Positions 7,485-18,600 of a stretch of 64,000 bases of DNA are shown here, one piece after another. The DNA comes from Akkermansia sp. N21116 (GTDB lineage: Bacteria; Verrucomicrobiota; Verrucomicrobiia; Verrucomicrobiales; Akkermansiaceae): positions 3,286,001-3,350,000 of the forward strand of contig NZ_CP139035.1 of NCBI RefSeq assembly GCF_029854705.2. Direction: 5' to 3'. The notes under the pieces were generated by a model. It had not been told where the DNA came from and did not search any database. It was given only the letters and a program-made list of their open reading frames with translations. Numbering within the stretch: position 1 is the stretch's first letter; every line of letters starts with the position of its first letter. The position numbers and the translations under genes were made by a program.

Positions 7485-8900
7485 ATGTCTTTTCTTCAAA
7501 AATTATTGCCTCTCTGCATACTCGGAGCTGCTATTCCCGCCATGCCGGCCATGGGGCGAGCACCTTTGGACAAGCCAAATGTTGTCATTGTCTATCTGGA
7601 CGATTCCGGGTACGGCGATTTCGAATTTACCGGCAACAAGAACGTCAAAACACCCCATCTGAACAAGATGAAGGACGAGGGTCTCTTCATGAGCCATTTT
7701 TACAGCGGTTCCCCCGCCTGCACGGCCAGCCGCTATGCATTGATGACGGGTAAAAGTCCGGCGCGCTCAGGCTTCAAACGCTGGGTCATCACTCCCCAGG
7801 ATGCCGAATACATCAAACCCGAAGAACAAACCGTGCCCGAAACCATGAAACAGGCAGGCTACGTCACGGGAATGATTGGCAAATGGCATCTGGGCGTTAC
7901 GAACAAGGCCAACGGTATGGATACCAAGTCCCTGCCATGCGCTCACGGGTTCGACACCTACATCGGCATCCCCTACTCCAATGACATGACGCCGACCCCA
8001 CTTATCCAGCAACCGGGAGACTCCAAGGCATATCCTTCGGCCAAGGTTCTGGAAAACCCCGTCGAACAAGACAAACTCACCCAGTACTACTTCAACCTGG
8101 CATGCGACTTCGTCAAAAAGAACAAAAACCGCCCGTTCTTTCTCTACCTTGCCACATCCATGCCGCACTACCCTCTGCATCCCGGTAAGGACTTCCGCGG
8201 CAAATCTTCTTCCGGAAGAATCTATGACGATGTCATCGAGGAAATTGATCATTGCATGGGACAACTGCTCGGAACGATCGACAAAGCCGGTATCGGCAGA
8301 AACACTCTGGTCATTTTTTCCTCCGACAACGGTCCCTGGCTCATCAAAGGGGATCAGGGAGGCACCGCCCTGCCATTCCGCGACGGCAAAGGCTCCAACT
8401 TCGAAGGCGGTGTCCGCGTCCCGGGAATCTTCCGCTGGACGGGCGTCATCTCACCCGGACAAACGAATGATTCCATTGCCAGCGTTCTGGATATTCATCC
8501 CACCCTCTGCACGCTGACCAAACAGGAGTTCAAACCCCACGGCCATGCGGACGGACACAGTATAGCTCACATCCTGAATCCCAAATTCGGAGGAAAAACA
8601 ATCGAAGACGACGATTACGTCCTAATCCAAACCGGTAAGGGAACCAACAAAGCCATGGCCGTCCACTGGAAAAACTGGAAACTCCACATTGATACATTCT
8701 CTCAACTCTGGGGACAAAAGAAAATCACCGACCACAATTCCCCGCCTGTCAAAGCAACTATGGACAAGCCCCTGCTCTACGACCTCTCCACGGACATTGC
8801 CGAAACAACCAATGTTGCCGACAAACACCCTGAAATCGTTGAGTTCATGAAAAAGAAGATCAAGGAATTCAACGCTTCTCTCAAAGACGAGGCCCCGTAA
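7485..8900 (+). CDS. Secreted type I (formylglycine) sulfatase
   Basis: 471 residues from the ATG at 7485; the frame could open at a TTG at 7473, but 7485 gives a cleaner signal peptide (MSFLQKLLPLCILGAAIPAM). The N-terminal metal site reads VYLDDSGYGD. The modification motif is CTASR with the formylglycine precursor Cys79 (C-x-A-x-R form, common in anaerobe sulfatases matured by anSME). Further motifs are GKWHLG, MPHYPLHPG and FSSDNGPW. Hydrolyses sulfate esters, presumably on mucin or glycosaminoglycan sugars; the exact specificity cannot be read from sequence. Transcribed alone, closing at a shared terminator before yraN. Confidence 0.93.
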   Translation: MSFLQKLLPLCILGAAIPAMPAMGRAPLDKPNVVIVYLDDSGYGDFEFTGNKNVKTPHLNKMKDEGLFMSHFYSGSPACTASRYALMTGKSPARSGFKRWVITPQDAEYIKPEEQTVPETMKQAGYVTGMIGKWHLGVTNKANGMDTKSLPCAHGFDTYIGIPYSNDMTPTPLIQQPGDSKAYPSAKVLENPVEQDKLTQYYFNLACDFVKKNKNRPFFLYLATSMPHYPLHPGKDFRGKSSSGRIYDDVIEEIDHCMGQLLGTIDKAGIGRNTLVIFSSDNGPWLIKGDQGGTALPFRDGKGSNFEGGVRVPGIFRWTGVISPGQTNDSIASVLDIHPTLCTLTKQEFKPHGHADGHSIAHILNPKFGGKTIEDDDYVLIQTGKGTNKAMAVHWKNWKLHIDTFSQLWGQKKITDHNSPPVKATMDKPLLYDLSTDIAETTNVADKHPEIVEFMKKKIKEFNASLKDEAP

Positions 8901-8930
8901 ACGGTATTCCCCATCTCCCTCATCATTTCC

Positions 8931-8960
8931 GGCCCGGGCAAGGACTTCCTTTCCCGGGTC
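8931..8960. terminator. Stem-loop between convergent sulfatase and yraN genes
   Basis: GC-rich inverted repeat: 8931-8943 pairs with 8948-8960 with one mismatch and one G-T pair, core CCCGGG on both arms. It lies between the two convergent stop codons (8900 and 8991) and is followed on the plus strand by a T-containing run. Most likely a bidirectional terminator. Confidence 0.55.
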
Positions 8961-8990
8961 CGTTCGTTCAAATACGAATAGCAGGTAGTC

Positions 8991-9368
8991 TCAGACATTG
9001 CTGTCGCAATCTCCAAACGCGGCCCGGATCCAATGGATCTCCGGCTTTTCCCCTTCGCATAAATAAATCTCCATCACATCGTACCTGTATGGCACGTCGC
9101 GGTCATTGAGCAGCCGGAGCCAGGCATGCGCTCCGGAACGGATCAACTCCCGCTTTTTTTTATCAACGGAGCGCATAGCTTCCCACACAGAATGGGAGGT
9201 TCGCGTTTTGACCTCCACAAATACCAACGTGTCTCCATCCCGGCAGACAACATCCAACTCACCGGCGGAACCGATCTTCCAGTTCTTCCGGAGAATAGAA
9301 CATTTTCCGGCACGCAAGCGGGATTCCGCCACCATCTCGCCGTACAATCCGATGGAAGATGAAGACAT
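8991..9368 (-). CDS. yraN: UPF0102 (YraN) family nuclease-like protein
   Basis: 125 residues from the start at 9368 (MSSSSIGLYGE). The frame runs further upstream to 9506 but that part overlaps rnhB and has no YraN homology. Conserved features are the early GLYGEMVAE helix and GELDVVCRDGDTLVFVEVKTR-type strands, with the acidic and Lys residues of a restriction-endonuclease-like fold. The biochemical role of YraN is not firmly established. It follows rnhB after 16 bp, a gene order common in bacteria. Confidence 0.88.
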   Translation of the reverse strand: MSSSSIGLYGEMVAESRLRAGKCSILRKNWKIGSAGELDVVCRDGDTLVFVEVKTRTSHSVWEAMRSVDKKKRELIRSGAHAWLRLLNDRDVPYRYDVMEIYLCEGEKPEIHWIRAAFGDCDSNV

Positions 9369-9384
9369 GGTTTGCCCGGAGGAA

Positions 9385-10026
9385 TCAGACAAACGGCAGT
9401 TCCAATTGTGCAACCGGCCCAAACGAGCGGCGATGCAACGGGCAAGGCCCATGCCTGCGCAACGCTTCCAAATGCTGTTTCGTCCCATATCCTTTGTGTT
9501 TGGCAAATCCGTACAAGGGGTATTCCCTGTCCGCTTCCTCCATCATATGGTCCCTCGTCACCTTGGCAAGAATACTTGCTGCAGCAATCGACAAACTAAT
9601 TGAGTCGCCTTTGACGATAGCACGGTGCAAATAAGGGAACCCCGGCACGGGCAATCCATCAATCAGACAAAAATCCACCGCTACGCCCAATGCTTCTACG
9701 GCACGGGCCATAGCCAGATGGGTCGCCTTTAGAATATTGATCCGGTCAATTTCCTCGACAGTCGCCAAACCGACCCCATGCACAACTCCGGAGCTCTCCA
9801 ACAATTCGGCAAACAGACGCTCCCTTCGAACCGGCGTCAGTTTCTTGGAATCGTCCAATCCGGCAGGCACCGCACATCCCGGAGGTAAAATCACAGCTCC
9901 TGCCACAACGGGACCAGCCAGGGGACCCCGCCCCGCCTCATCCACGCCGGCAATACAAGCATAACCTTCGACCCGGGCTTCATGTTCGGGCCGAAGAGTC
10001 GGATAAGTGTGGGCACGTTTTTCCAT
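9385..10026 (-). CDS. rnhB: Ribonuclease HII
   Basis: 213 residues from the start at 10026 ([10 protein letters not shown]); a 12-residue longer form is possible. Cleaves RNA in RNA-DNA hybrids and single ribonucleotides in DNA. The signature [14 protein letters not shown] carries the first Asp and Glu of the metal site; DDSKKLT, CLIDG and [17 protein letters not shown] follow in the expected order, ending in KHKGYGT and HRRSFGP. Downstream neighbour yraN is 16 bp away, and the upstream membrane protein stops 40 bp before it, so the three may form one transcript. Confidence 0.96.
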   Translation of the reverse strand: MEKRAHTYPTLRPEHEARVEGYACIAGVDEAGRGPLAGPVVAGAVILPPGCAVPAGLDDSKKLTPVRRERLFAELLESSGVVHGVGLATVEEIDRINILKATHLAMARAVEALGVAVDFCLIDGLPVPGFPYLHRAIVKGDSISLSIAAASILAKVTRDHMMEEADREYPLYGFAKHKGYGTKQHLEALRRHGPCPLHRRSFGPVAQLELPFV

Positions 10027-10066
10027 GAACGGGATTGAACCCGGTTCAAGACTTGAATGCAAGGCT

Positions 10067-11479
10067 TCAGATATCGCCGTCTTCGTTCTCTTTGCAAACC
10101 TTCTTCAGCCTTACCTGCGTCACACGCCGTCCGTCCGTCCCCGTAACCCGAGCAAGATAGCGGCCAATCTGCACTTCCTCCCCTTCCTCGGGGATATGTC
10201 CTTGTTCGTGGGTAATATAGCCGCCGAACGTCGTCACACCGGGACACTCAAGATCCAAATCGGGTAAATAATCCGCCAGATCAAACAGCGTCACGGCACC
10301 GCTGACCACATAGTCATCCGGGCCGGTCTGGACAAATTCACGCATATCGTCCTGATCGAATTCATCCTGAATATCCTCCCCGACAATTTGTTCCAGCACA
10401 TCGTCAAGAAACACAAGTCCCAGGGAATCGCCAAACTCATCGACCACAAGAGCAAAGTGGGTCCTCTCCCGGAGGAAAAAGGTCAGCAGCGTATCCAGAG
10501 GCATCGTATCCGGCACAACCTTCAATTCGCGGCGGATGCTCATCAAATCCGGATTGGCCTGCCCCACCTGTTTCAAGAGATCCTTCACATGCACCCATCC
10601 TTTGACATCGTCCAGATGATTCCCATGCACCAGAGGGAAACGCGTATGGCGGGATGTCCGGGCAATTTCCCAATTCGCCTCATAGCTCTCTTCCAGATCA
10701 AGCACATCGACTTCACTCCGCGGAGTCAAAATGTCCTTGGCGCACATCTCATTCAATTCCAATGCGTTTTTCGATATCTCCGCCTCCGTAGGAGTCACTT
10801 CCTGAGAGCGTTCGCTCTCCGCCACCAGCAAAGCCAGTTCATCGGAACTGTGAACGGTGTGTCTGATCTCATCGGGATTGATGTTCAGGAAATGCTTGAG
10901 AATAAAATTGGCCGTGCCATTGAATGCAGACACCACGAATTTGAATGCGATGTAAAAACCATGAAGAATCGGTGCCGTAAACAGAGCCGTTTGGTACGTA
11001 TAACGAATCGCCACCGACTTGGGCACAAGTTCCCCAAGTACGACATGGGCAAAAGTAAACAGTGCATACGCTACCGCCATTGAAATCATGCGGATCATCG
11101 TATCGCTCATCCACCCCGTCATTTTCAACGTCGGCGCCAACAATTTCACCACAAGAGGTTCGCCCAGGAAACCTAAGGCAAGAGATGCCAGCGTAATGCC
11201 AACCTGCGTCGCGGAAAGGTAGGAATCCAGATGCCGGACGACACTCAGCGCGGTCGACAGCTTGTGGCGTATCTGCTTTGCCTCCGAGTCATCCGATTGC
11301 AACTGGCTTTCCCGTACTTTGACAATGGAAAATTCGCTTGCCACAAAGAAAGCATTCAGCAACAGGAAGAATGCAATGCCGGCGAGAACCAGCAGAATTT
11401 CACCCAACCCCGGAAACGTATCCGGAATTTCAGCGTCCCCAATGGACGCAAGAATACTCAGAGGGTCTATATCTGTCAT
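10067..11479 (-). CDS. CNNM/CBS/CorC-domain membrane protein (hemolysin C family)
   Basis: 470 residues. An N-terminal CNNM (DUF21) region has hydrophobic segments from about residue 25 ([23 protein letters not shown]), then [22 protein letters not shown] pair follows (about 225-345, with [12 protein letters not shown] and [28 protein letters not shown]-like text), and finally a CorC_HlyC domain. Family members are inner-membrane proteins linked to Mg2+/Co2+ or Na+ extrusion; they are not hemolysins in most bacteria. Substrate is not readable from sequence. Located upstream of rnhB-yraN on the same strand. Confidence 0.93.
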   Translation of the reverse strand: MTDIDPLSILASIGDAEIPDTFPGLGEILLVLAGIAFFLLLNAFFVASEFSIVKVRESQLQSDDSEAKQIRHKLSTALSVVRHLDSYLSATQVGITLASLALGFLGEPLVVKLLAPTLKMTGWMSDTMIRMISMAVAYALFTFAHVVLGELVPKSVAIRYTYQTALFTAPILHGFYIAFKFVVSAFNGTANFILKHFLNINPDEIRHTVHSSDELALLVAESERSQEVTPTEAEISKNALELNEMCAKDILTPRSEVDVLDLEESYEANWEIARTSRHTRFPLVHGNHLDDVKGWVHVKDLLKQVGQANPDLMSIRRELKVVPDTMPLDTLLTFFLRERTHFALVVDEFGDSLGLVFLDDVLEQIVGEDIQDEFDQDDMREFVQTGPDDYVVSGAVTLFDLADYLPDLDLECPGVTTFGGYITHEQGHIPEEGEEVQIGRYLARVTGTDGRRVTQVRLKKVCKENEDGDI

Positions 11480-11557
11480 GTGTTGTGTTCTTGAATTGGA
11501 GAAAACGCCATGGTGCCATCAAGCAGGGACAGGAAACCGGGATAACTCCGACCTCCG

Positions 11558-11818
11558 TCACAGCTTTTCATAAACACCTTTGTCCCGTTTTTCCAAAACA
11601 GTAAATCCTGCCGCCTTCGCATCGGAAACGGACAGGGGTTTGGTGATGCTGGGGACATTGACCCTGCTGATCACCTTACGCACCGGATGCTTGCACATCG
11701 GGCACTGTTCAAGCGGGGCACGATCCACAGGCCGTCTCAGTTCGAAACCGCGACGACATACCGGACAGGACATGTCCGGATCTTCGGCGTGCTCGGAAAT
11801 ATATTCGTAAATAGGCAT
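11558..11818 (-). CDS. FmdB-type small zinc-ribbon protein
   Basis: 86 residues from the start at 11818 (MPIYEYISEH), which matches the typical MPxYEY opening of the FmdB/CxxC_CxxC_SSSS family; the open frame extends 13 codons upstream without homology. Two CxxC knuckles (CPVC and CPMC) about 24 residues apart form the putative zinc site. A basic C-terminal region follows. The family is sometimes called a regulatory protein, but its biochemical role is not known. Confidence 0.85.
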   Translation of the reverse strand: MPIYEYISEHAEDPDMSCPVCRRGFELRRPVDRAPLEQCPMCKHPVRKVISRVNVPSITKPLSVSDAKAAGFTVLEKRDKGVYEKL

Positions 11819-11902
11819 AATAAGACGCGAGGCTAGTATACACCCGCCCCGCGCCATGAAAATATTTTTTTCGTACCAAGTAAGGCTGAAATTGTCAGCG
11901 TC

Positions 11903-12172
11903 TTACCAAGAAGACTTGGTCACACCGGGAATCATACCGGCGTTGGCCAGCTCGCGGAACGCGATACGGGACAATTTAAAACGACGGATAAATGCACGAC
12001 GACGACCGGAAACGAGACAACGGTTGACAAGTCGGGTCGGACTGGCGTTGCGGGGCAACATGGTCAAACCAACATAATCCTTCTCGGCCTTCAACTGCGC
12101 ACGCAGCTCGGCGTAACGCTTGACGGTCTCTTCCTTCTTCTTATTTCTTTCAATCCAGCTCTTCTTAGCCAT
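11903..12172 (-). CDS. rpsN: 30S ribosomal protein S14, zinc-free form
   Basis: 89 residues, the long C-minus type of S14: [13 protein letters not shown] at the start, [14 protein letters not shown] in the middle and [15 protein letters not shown] near the end. The CxxC pairs of the zinc-binding short form are absent. Binds 16S rRNA in the 30S head. It stands alone here and not in the spc ribosomal operon, as is often seen for this paralogue type. About 500 bp of mostly non-coding sequence lies upstream. Confidence 0.96.
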   Translation of the reverse strand: MAKKSWIERNKKKEETVKRYAELRAQLKAEKDYVGLTMLPRNASPTRLVNRCLVSGRRRAFIRRFKLSRIAFRELANAGMIPGVTKSSW

Positions 12173-12387
12173 AGTTCGGGGGGCTTAGATAGGCAGATTC
12201 GGTCCCAATTGCAAGCGATTTTTTCCTCAACACGATAATTTTTTGTTTTTCACGGACTTGAACCGGGCGTCGCAAGGGGGCTTATTTCCGTTTTTCCGAC
12301 TTGAGTTTTGGAACAATTTTTGCATATTATTGTTCACTGTATTCCCGATTCACTGGGCGGCAACCCTATTACTCCAAATCCCCCATT

Positions 12388-12561
12388 ATGAAAGGATTTC
12401 CAGCTTCCATCATCCTTCTTACCGTATGGTCTATTGCCGCTCGGGCGGTCTACCCCGACACTTCCGAGAACGACAAGGAAACGGAGGCGCAAGCTTCATT
12501 CTCGAAGACGCCCTGCCATGGAAACTCACCGCCCACTGCCACATCGTGCCCCGCATTGTAA
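12388..12561 (+). CDS. Possible small secreted peptide (doubtful)
   Basis: 57 codons from an ATG at 12388. The N-terminus MKGFPASIILLTVWSIAARA has the charge and hydrophobic pattern of a signal peptide, followed by a polar tail of about 37 residues with two cysteines and no known domain. No clear ribosome-binding site precedes it. It may be a genuine short gene, the decayed start of a larger secreted protein, or chance. Confidence 0.25.
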   Translation: MKGFPASIILLTVWSIAARAVYPDTSENDKETEAQASFSKTPCHGNSPPTATSCPAL

Positions 12562-12607
12562 AAACCGTGTAAAATAATCGATTTTACTAAAAAAAGTTTA
12601 CCTCCCG

Positions 12608-12623
12608 TGACGGTATATCGTCA
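12608..12623. promoter_or_regulatory. Palindrome upstream of the macroglobulin gene
   Basis: The 16-bp sequence TGACGGTATATCGTCA has 5-bp arms (TGACG and CGTCA) around an AT-rich centre. It lies about 50 bp before the start codon of the alpha-2-macroglobulin gene. It has the size of a dimeric regulator site; no regulator can be named. Confidence 0.25.
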
Positions 12624-12674
12624 AAGTCCCTGCAACTCGTCTGCCCCATCATTCATCTTTTTCAAGGATCTGCC

Positions 12675-15600
12675 ATGTTCCACCGCTACCTCCTCCCACT
12701 CGTTGCCCTGTTGGCATTGTTTCTGGCATCCTGCACCCACCAATCACCCGATTCCCTGCGCCAGACTGCCATAGAGTTGCAATGCGACAGGCGGCATGAT
12801 GAAGCCGCGCGCGTTTACGTCCAACTGTTGGCAACCGTCGATGATGCCCAGAGTGGGGAAGATCTTCTGAATCTTTTCGAAATCATCAACTACTTCCCGG
12901 AAGGCATGGACGCCTCATTCCTCTGCCCCGGTCAGAATGCCGCACCGAAAAACGAGCTCCCCAACCAGGCACTGACCCTGGAAGGCGGGGAAAGCTACGG
13001 AGGGGAGGTTCCCGAGATAATCGTTGAGGATATCACATTCGGCATGCTCGTCCGATCATGGTTCCCGCAGCACGACAAAAACATTCACTTCCGAACGGCT
13101 CTGGCAAAGTGGCAATATGAACATGCCGGAAGCACTCTCATCCACAAAGACGCCATGATCCAATTTGCCGGGATTCCTGAACCCGATTCTGGTTGGAAAA
13201 AATACTACCAACTGGAAGCCCTGCACCGTCTCCACCAACTGACCATCCTCGCCTTCAACGGGAAAATGCCTCCAGAGGAACAGTTCGTGGTGTACAAAAC
13301 GCTGATCGACGTACTCCTCGACCGCATCAACATGGATTCCGGTGAACGGCTCAACCGCAAGTTTGTCAAAACGCCCTTCGACTCCGCTCCCGATGCCAGG
13401 GAACTCAGCAGAAAGTCTCTCGAATCAAAAGATCAGGATGAATCCGAGGAAGTCCGAACTTCACCCTCCATGTTTTCGGCTCCCAAAACCTGGACCGGAG
13501 CTCGCAATGACATGGAACGTGTCGCATTCCTCCTGCAGGAAGCCGCCAAGGTACCGGGCAAGGGAAACGAAATCGCCCTGTTCCGCGCCAGATGCCTGAT
13601 GAAGTGGTATGCCTTGCCAACGAACATGCCGATGGAGACAACCAAAAAGCTCCTTCCTCCTACCCCATCCAACATTGCGGCAACCCTGTTCTCACCATCA
13701 GGAGGAGTGGAAAAAGATGACTGGAGGCGCATCTCCCTGCCACCGGAATGCCAGTACCGTCCTATCCTCCTCTCCCTGTGCGAACAAAAGGATTCCCCCT
13801 TGATAGCCATGGAAGCAATGTCCCTCCTGTGCGCCGACTACATCTCGCGCCTGGACTTTGACTCTGCCGTCGAACTTGCCCGCCGTGGGCTCATCTTCTC
13901 CAAGGAACAGAGGGGAAAATTCAAGGACAACATGGAAGGAGATCCCGCTGAAATGAGCGCGGAATACTTCCGCACCATCTGCGCGGAACTGGACATGCCC
14001 TACGCAACATTTGTTACACACGACCACAGTAATGGGGAAGTAGCCCTTCGCGTACGAAACACGGAAGAAGTCACCCTCACCGTCCAACCCATCGATTTGA
14101 AAGGGCTGGCTGACATCACCCGGGAGGACGCCGTTCTCAAAAATTTGTTTTATGAGTCGTGGCTCCCCGGCATCCAGCGCTTCCTTACCCGAAAGGATAA
14201 CGAAAAGGACAAGCGCTTCCGTCAATTCATCGGCAAAACCATCCTGAAGCAGACAATCCCCGTCAAGCTCAGTCGCGAAGAACAAGTTTGCACCATCCCG
14301 CTGAATATCCCGGACGGCACCTACATTGTCACATCCAGCGTCCCCAATGGCCAACAATACCTGCAATTCGTCAATAAAGGCTCCCTCAAACTCATCAGCC
14401 GCCAGCGTTCCGGCAACAAAATGATCTGGTTCACCGTGGATGAAGCCACCGGAAAGCCCATCCCCGGTGTCCAATTGAGGGGAGATCTTTTATACAACGT
14501 CGAGGATTCATCCGAAAAAATCACCCTCCCCTTCACGGCGCAAACGGATGACAAAGGACTCTGGATTCAACAATTGCCCACAGTGACCCGGGAAGGCAAA
14601 AAACTGGAGTTGAACAAGTATTTCTGCCTGGCAGAATTGAACGGTGCCATTGTGCCGAACAGAGACTATTTTTCTTCCTTCGATTTCCACAATCCGAACA
14701 CCCCACCGCGCCAGCAACTCGTCCTGCTCGCTTCCCAACCCATCTACAAGACCGGACAGAGGGCACAGCTCATTGCCCGTCCCATCCGACCGTCCTTCAT
14801 CAATCCATCCCTGACATCCGGGGCAGGCACATCCTACCTTGTCACGGTTCGCGGCCCGCGCAATACGCTGGACGGCTGGAACAAAAAGGAAGTCACCACG
14901 GATGCTACAAACGCCATCGAACTGGATATCCCCCTGCCCGACGATGCGGATTTGGGGAATTACACGGTCTCCCTTGTTCCCAGAAATGCCTCATCCTCCG
15001 GTAAGGGTGGCGTTCAGAAAGCAAGCAAGGAAATCACCGCATGTTTCCGCGTTGAAGAGTACAAAAAACCGGAGTTCAAGGTAAGCATCGTTCCGGAAAC
15101 ACCCTCACTCCGCCTCGGAAAAGAGGCAGCCTGCATCATCCGGGCGGAATACTACAGTGGCGGCCCCGTTTCGAATGCCAAAGTCCAACTTGAAATTGAT
15201 ATCACATCCGGGGAAAAAGCTCCCGCCGAACGCTGGGTTTGGGACTACCTGCTCCCTAACAGCTCACGTTACTGGAAGGATAGCCGTATCGGCTCTATTG
15301 AAAAATCCATCACTCTTGATGAAAAAGGAGAAGCTCGCGTCCTACTCTCCGCCCTCAAGGAGAACAAAGTTGCCAAGTACAACAAGGTCAATTACGACAT
15401 CACCGCCAAGGTGACGGATGCCTCCCTGCGAGAAGTCCAGGAAAACCGCACCCTGAGCGCCTCCAGATCGCTCTTCGCCCTAAGCCTTGTTCCCTCATCC
15501 CAATACATCGGCAAGGGAGAAGCCGTAAGCATCAAGCTCACAGCTAAACAGGGCGACGGCAAGGTTGCCGCCAATGTTTCCGGCACATGCACCGTCCACC

Positions 15601-18600
15601 CTCTCAAACGCAACAATGAGGGTAAAGAAGACGACGAAATGCTGACGATTTCCACCAAATCCCCCCTTCTGCAGTCCGACATCACAACGGATGACGAGGG
15701 GAAAGCCACTATCGTTTTCCCGGCGGATGCCCTGGATACACGCGGAATCCTCCGTTTCACCGTCACACTCACGAGCCCCGATGGCGAAACATCGGAAGCA
15801 CATCTCGACCTTCCTTCCCGAAATGGCAGAAAGGGAAGCCATCCTGCCCCGGATCAACTGAATCTTCTGGCTCACGACAAGCAATCCGCCACCGGCACCA
15901 AAGCCCGTTTCCTGATTGAAACCCCTGCCCCGACAGGCTACGTCTGGCTCTTTCCGCATGCTGGATGGACCAAGGAATCCTACTCCATGGTCACAACCAG
16001 AGGGCATGTCGGAGAATCCTCCATCAACCTTCGCCCAGAAGACATGCCCAACACCGCCGTCGAAGCCTTCACCGTTTACCAGGGGAAACTTCAGCAGACA
16101 AAGGTACACATCCTTGTGCCGCCGGACGACAAACGCCTCCAGGCTGAAGCTTCCGCCGACAAACAAACGCTCAAACCCGGCGAAGAAACCGGCATCAAAA
16201 TCGCAGTCAGAGATGCAGCAGGTAATCCACCACCCGCCGGGACACTCGTCACATTGGCTGTTTACGACCAGGCTTTGGAATACTTTTCCGGTCCCCCCGA
16301 AGTACTGGAGCGGATGCTTTGGAGTCGTTCCAATACCACCCAAACACCCGGCTTCAATGCCAGCGAAAACCCACCAAGCAGCCTCGTATACCATTGGAAA
16401 TCAAGAAAATCCCGTGCGCACTCCGATCTGTCGGACTTCGTCAAATCGTCACTCGATGTCGTCCTCGAATCCTCCCTGATGGAGCGTTCCTGCCGCTTCA
16501 AGGCAAAGAGTATGGAATCCGATATTTCCTACGCTCCCTGTCCCGTTATCACCGGGGATAGCGAAGAAATTGTATGCTATATCCCATCCGACAAGAATGA
16601 GCCCGGCAATACGAATGACATCCCCATCCGCAGCAACTTCACCGACAATATCCTCTGGCGCGGCATCCTGCCTCTGGCAAGCGACGGCACAGTCACCATC
16701 CCCGTCACCATGGCAGACAACCTCACCACATGGCAGGTTCGCGCATGGATCATCTCCCCCGATCTCTCTTTCGGAGAAGCCTCCGCCACCATCATCAGCA
16801 CGAAGGACATCCTCGCCTCGCTCCAGATGCCCCGTTTCCTCACTGCGGGGGATACGGCCACGCTCAGCACCATCATCCGCAACCGGACGGACAAAGCCGT
16901 CCAGGCACACGTGACGTTGAAACCGTCTCCATCCTGCCCTGCTCCACTGGAAGCTGAAGACAACGCCATCGTCGAAGTCCCCGCCCAAGGTTCGGCTCGC
17001 GTCGATTGGAAGGTGCGTGCAACACAGGCCGGCACAGCGCAATACACGACCGAAGTACGCAGTGGAGCAGGCAACGATGCCATGCAAATGTCCCTGCCCG
17101 TCCTGCCGCACGGCATGCGCCAGACTCACGTATTCAGCGGGGCTCTTGCCGCAGGAAGCAATGAGGCCACCGTCAAACTCAATGTTCCGGAAGCCACTCG
17201 CCGGGATGACGCCCGCCTGACGCTCACCGTTTCGCCTTCGGTCATCCTGCCAGCCATCGATTCCCTTCCCTATCTGCAGGATTTCCCCCACGATTGCGCC
17301 GAACAAACGCTCAACCGGTTCCTAGGAACCCTCCTCGTCCGCCACACACTTAAGGAACTGAACATCGCCATCCCTGACAGATCGAAGGAAGCCAATTGTC
17401 CGCTCCTTTTCGACAAGAAAAAAACCAACAAGTTCGTGAAGACCCACATCGACCGCCTCGTTGCCATGCAGGGCTACGACGGTGGATGGAGCTGGTTCGG
17501 GCAAGCCGATGAAAGCGATCCTGTCATTTCCGCCATCGTGTACCGTGGTTTGTCCATCGCTTCCTCGCTCATGCAAAACGCCGTTCCGGAAAGAAGTCTG
17601 GAAAAAGCAGCCGGATTCCTTGGTTCAATCGAGGACCAGCGCGTCGCTCGTCTCTCCTCCTCCATTCTCCCCTGGAAGAATAACAAATCCCGGGGCACCA
17701 TCAATGAAGAGGACATCCTGATCCGGCGTGCGCTCAGCACGGCCAACACCGTTCATCCCGGAGGCATCAGCAACGACCGCATGATGAAGCTCATCGCCCG
17801 CGATGCCCAAAAAACCGGACAGTACAGCCAAATCATGGCCGCCAGATTGCTTCTGAAGGAGAACGACAAGGGCTCCGACGAAGTCAAGAAACTGGCCTCC
17901 GCCCTCCAAAAACAGGTTGTTACAGATGCCATGCTCGGCACGGCACGGCTCAAGAACCCCGGTGAATCCTCCTGCTGGTGGTTCTGGCATGGCAACGATA
18001 CTTCCATCCAGGCAGAGTACCTGCAACTCCTCTGCGAACTGGGTAGCGACACAGCTGCACCCATCGCCCGCGGAATCGTCCTCAAACGCCAGTACGCCAG
18101 CCATTGGGAATCCACGCTTTCCACAGCAAATGCTCTGGAAGCCCTCTGCCAGTACGCCCTCACAACGAAGGAAGGAGTCGATCCCATGCAAGTGGACGTC
18201 CTCTCAGGAGACCGCGTCATCGGTTCCATTACCCTGACTCGTGACAATCTGCTGACCGCCCCACGCTCCGTCACTCTGGAAGGCGATGCCATTTTCCCCT
18301 CGGATGCAGCCAGTCAACAATCGCCTCTCTCCTGGACCATCCGCCGCAAAGGCGGCAAGGGCCGCCTGTACATCAACGGCCTGTTCAACGCATATACCAC
18401 ACAAGATCCCCTTCCCGCCGCCGGGTTGAACCTCACCGTCAAGCGCAACTGCTACCGCGTCGTCCCTGCCAGCCAAATAACAGCCGACACGCCCCTGCAA
18501 GGCAAGCGAATCACCAAGGGCGTCAGGGATGAATTGCTCGTCCCTCTGGCGGACGGCGACACCGTAGACAGCGGCACGGAAATCGAGGTCGAACTCGTCT

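Larger units (their letters stand above)
12173..12674. other. 502-bp region with little recognisable content
   Basis: Lies between divergent rpsN (minus) and the alpha-2-macroglobulin gene (plus). It is locally AT-rich around 12215-12345 and 12570-12600. The only coding candidate is a 57-residue open frame at 12388-12561. A TGACG/CGTCA palindrome is at 12608-12623. No tRNA, RNA gene or repeat could be recognised. Confidence 0.6.

Noticed and set aside
8995-9506. 171-residue version of the YraN protein
   Set aside because: The first 46 residues overlap rnhB and have no YraN similarity; the start at 9368 gives the family length.
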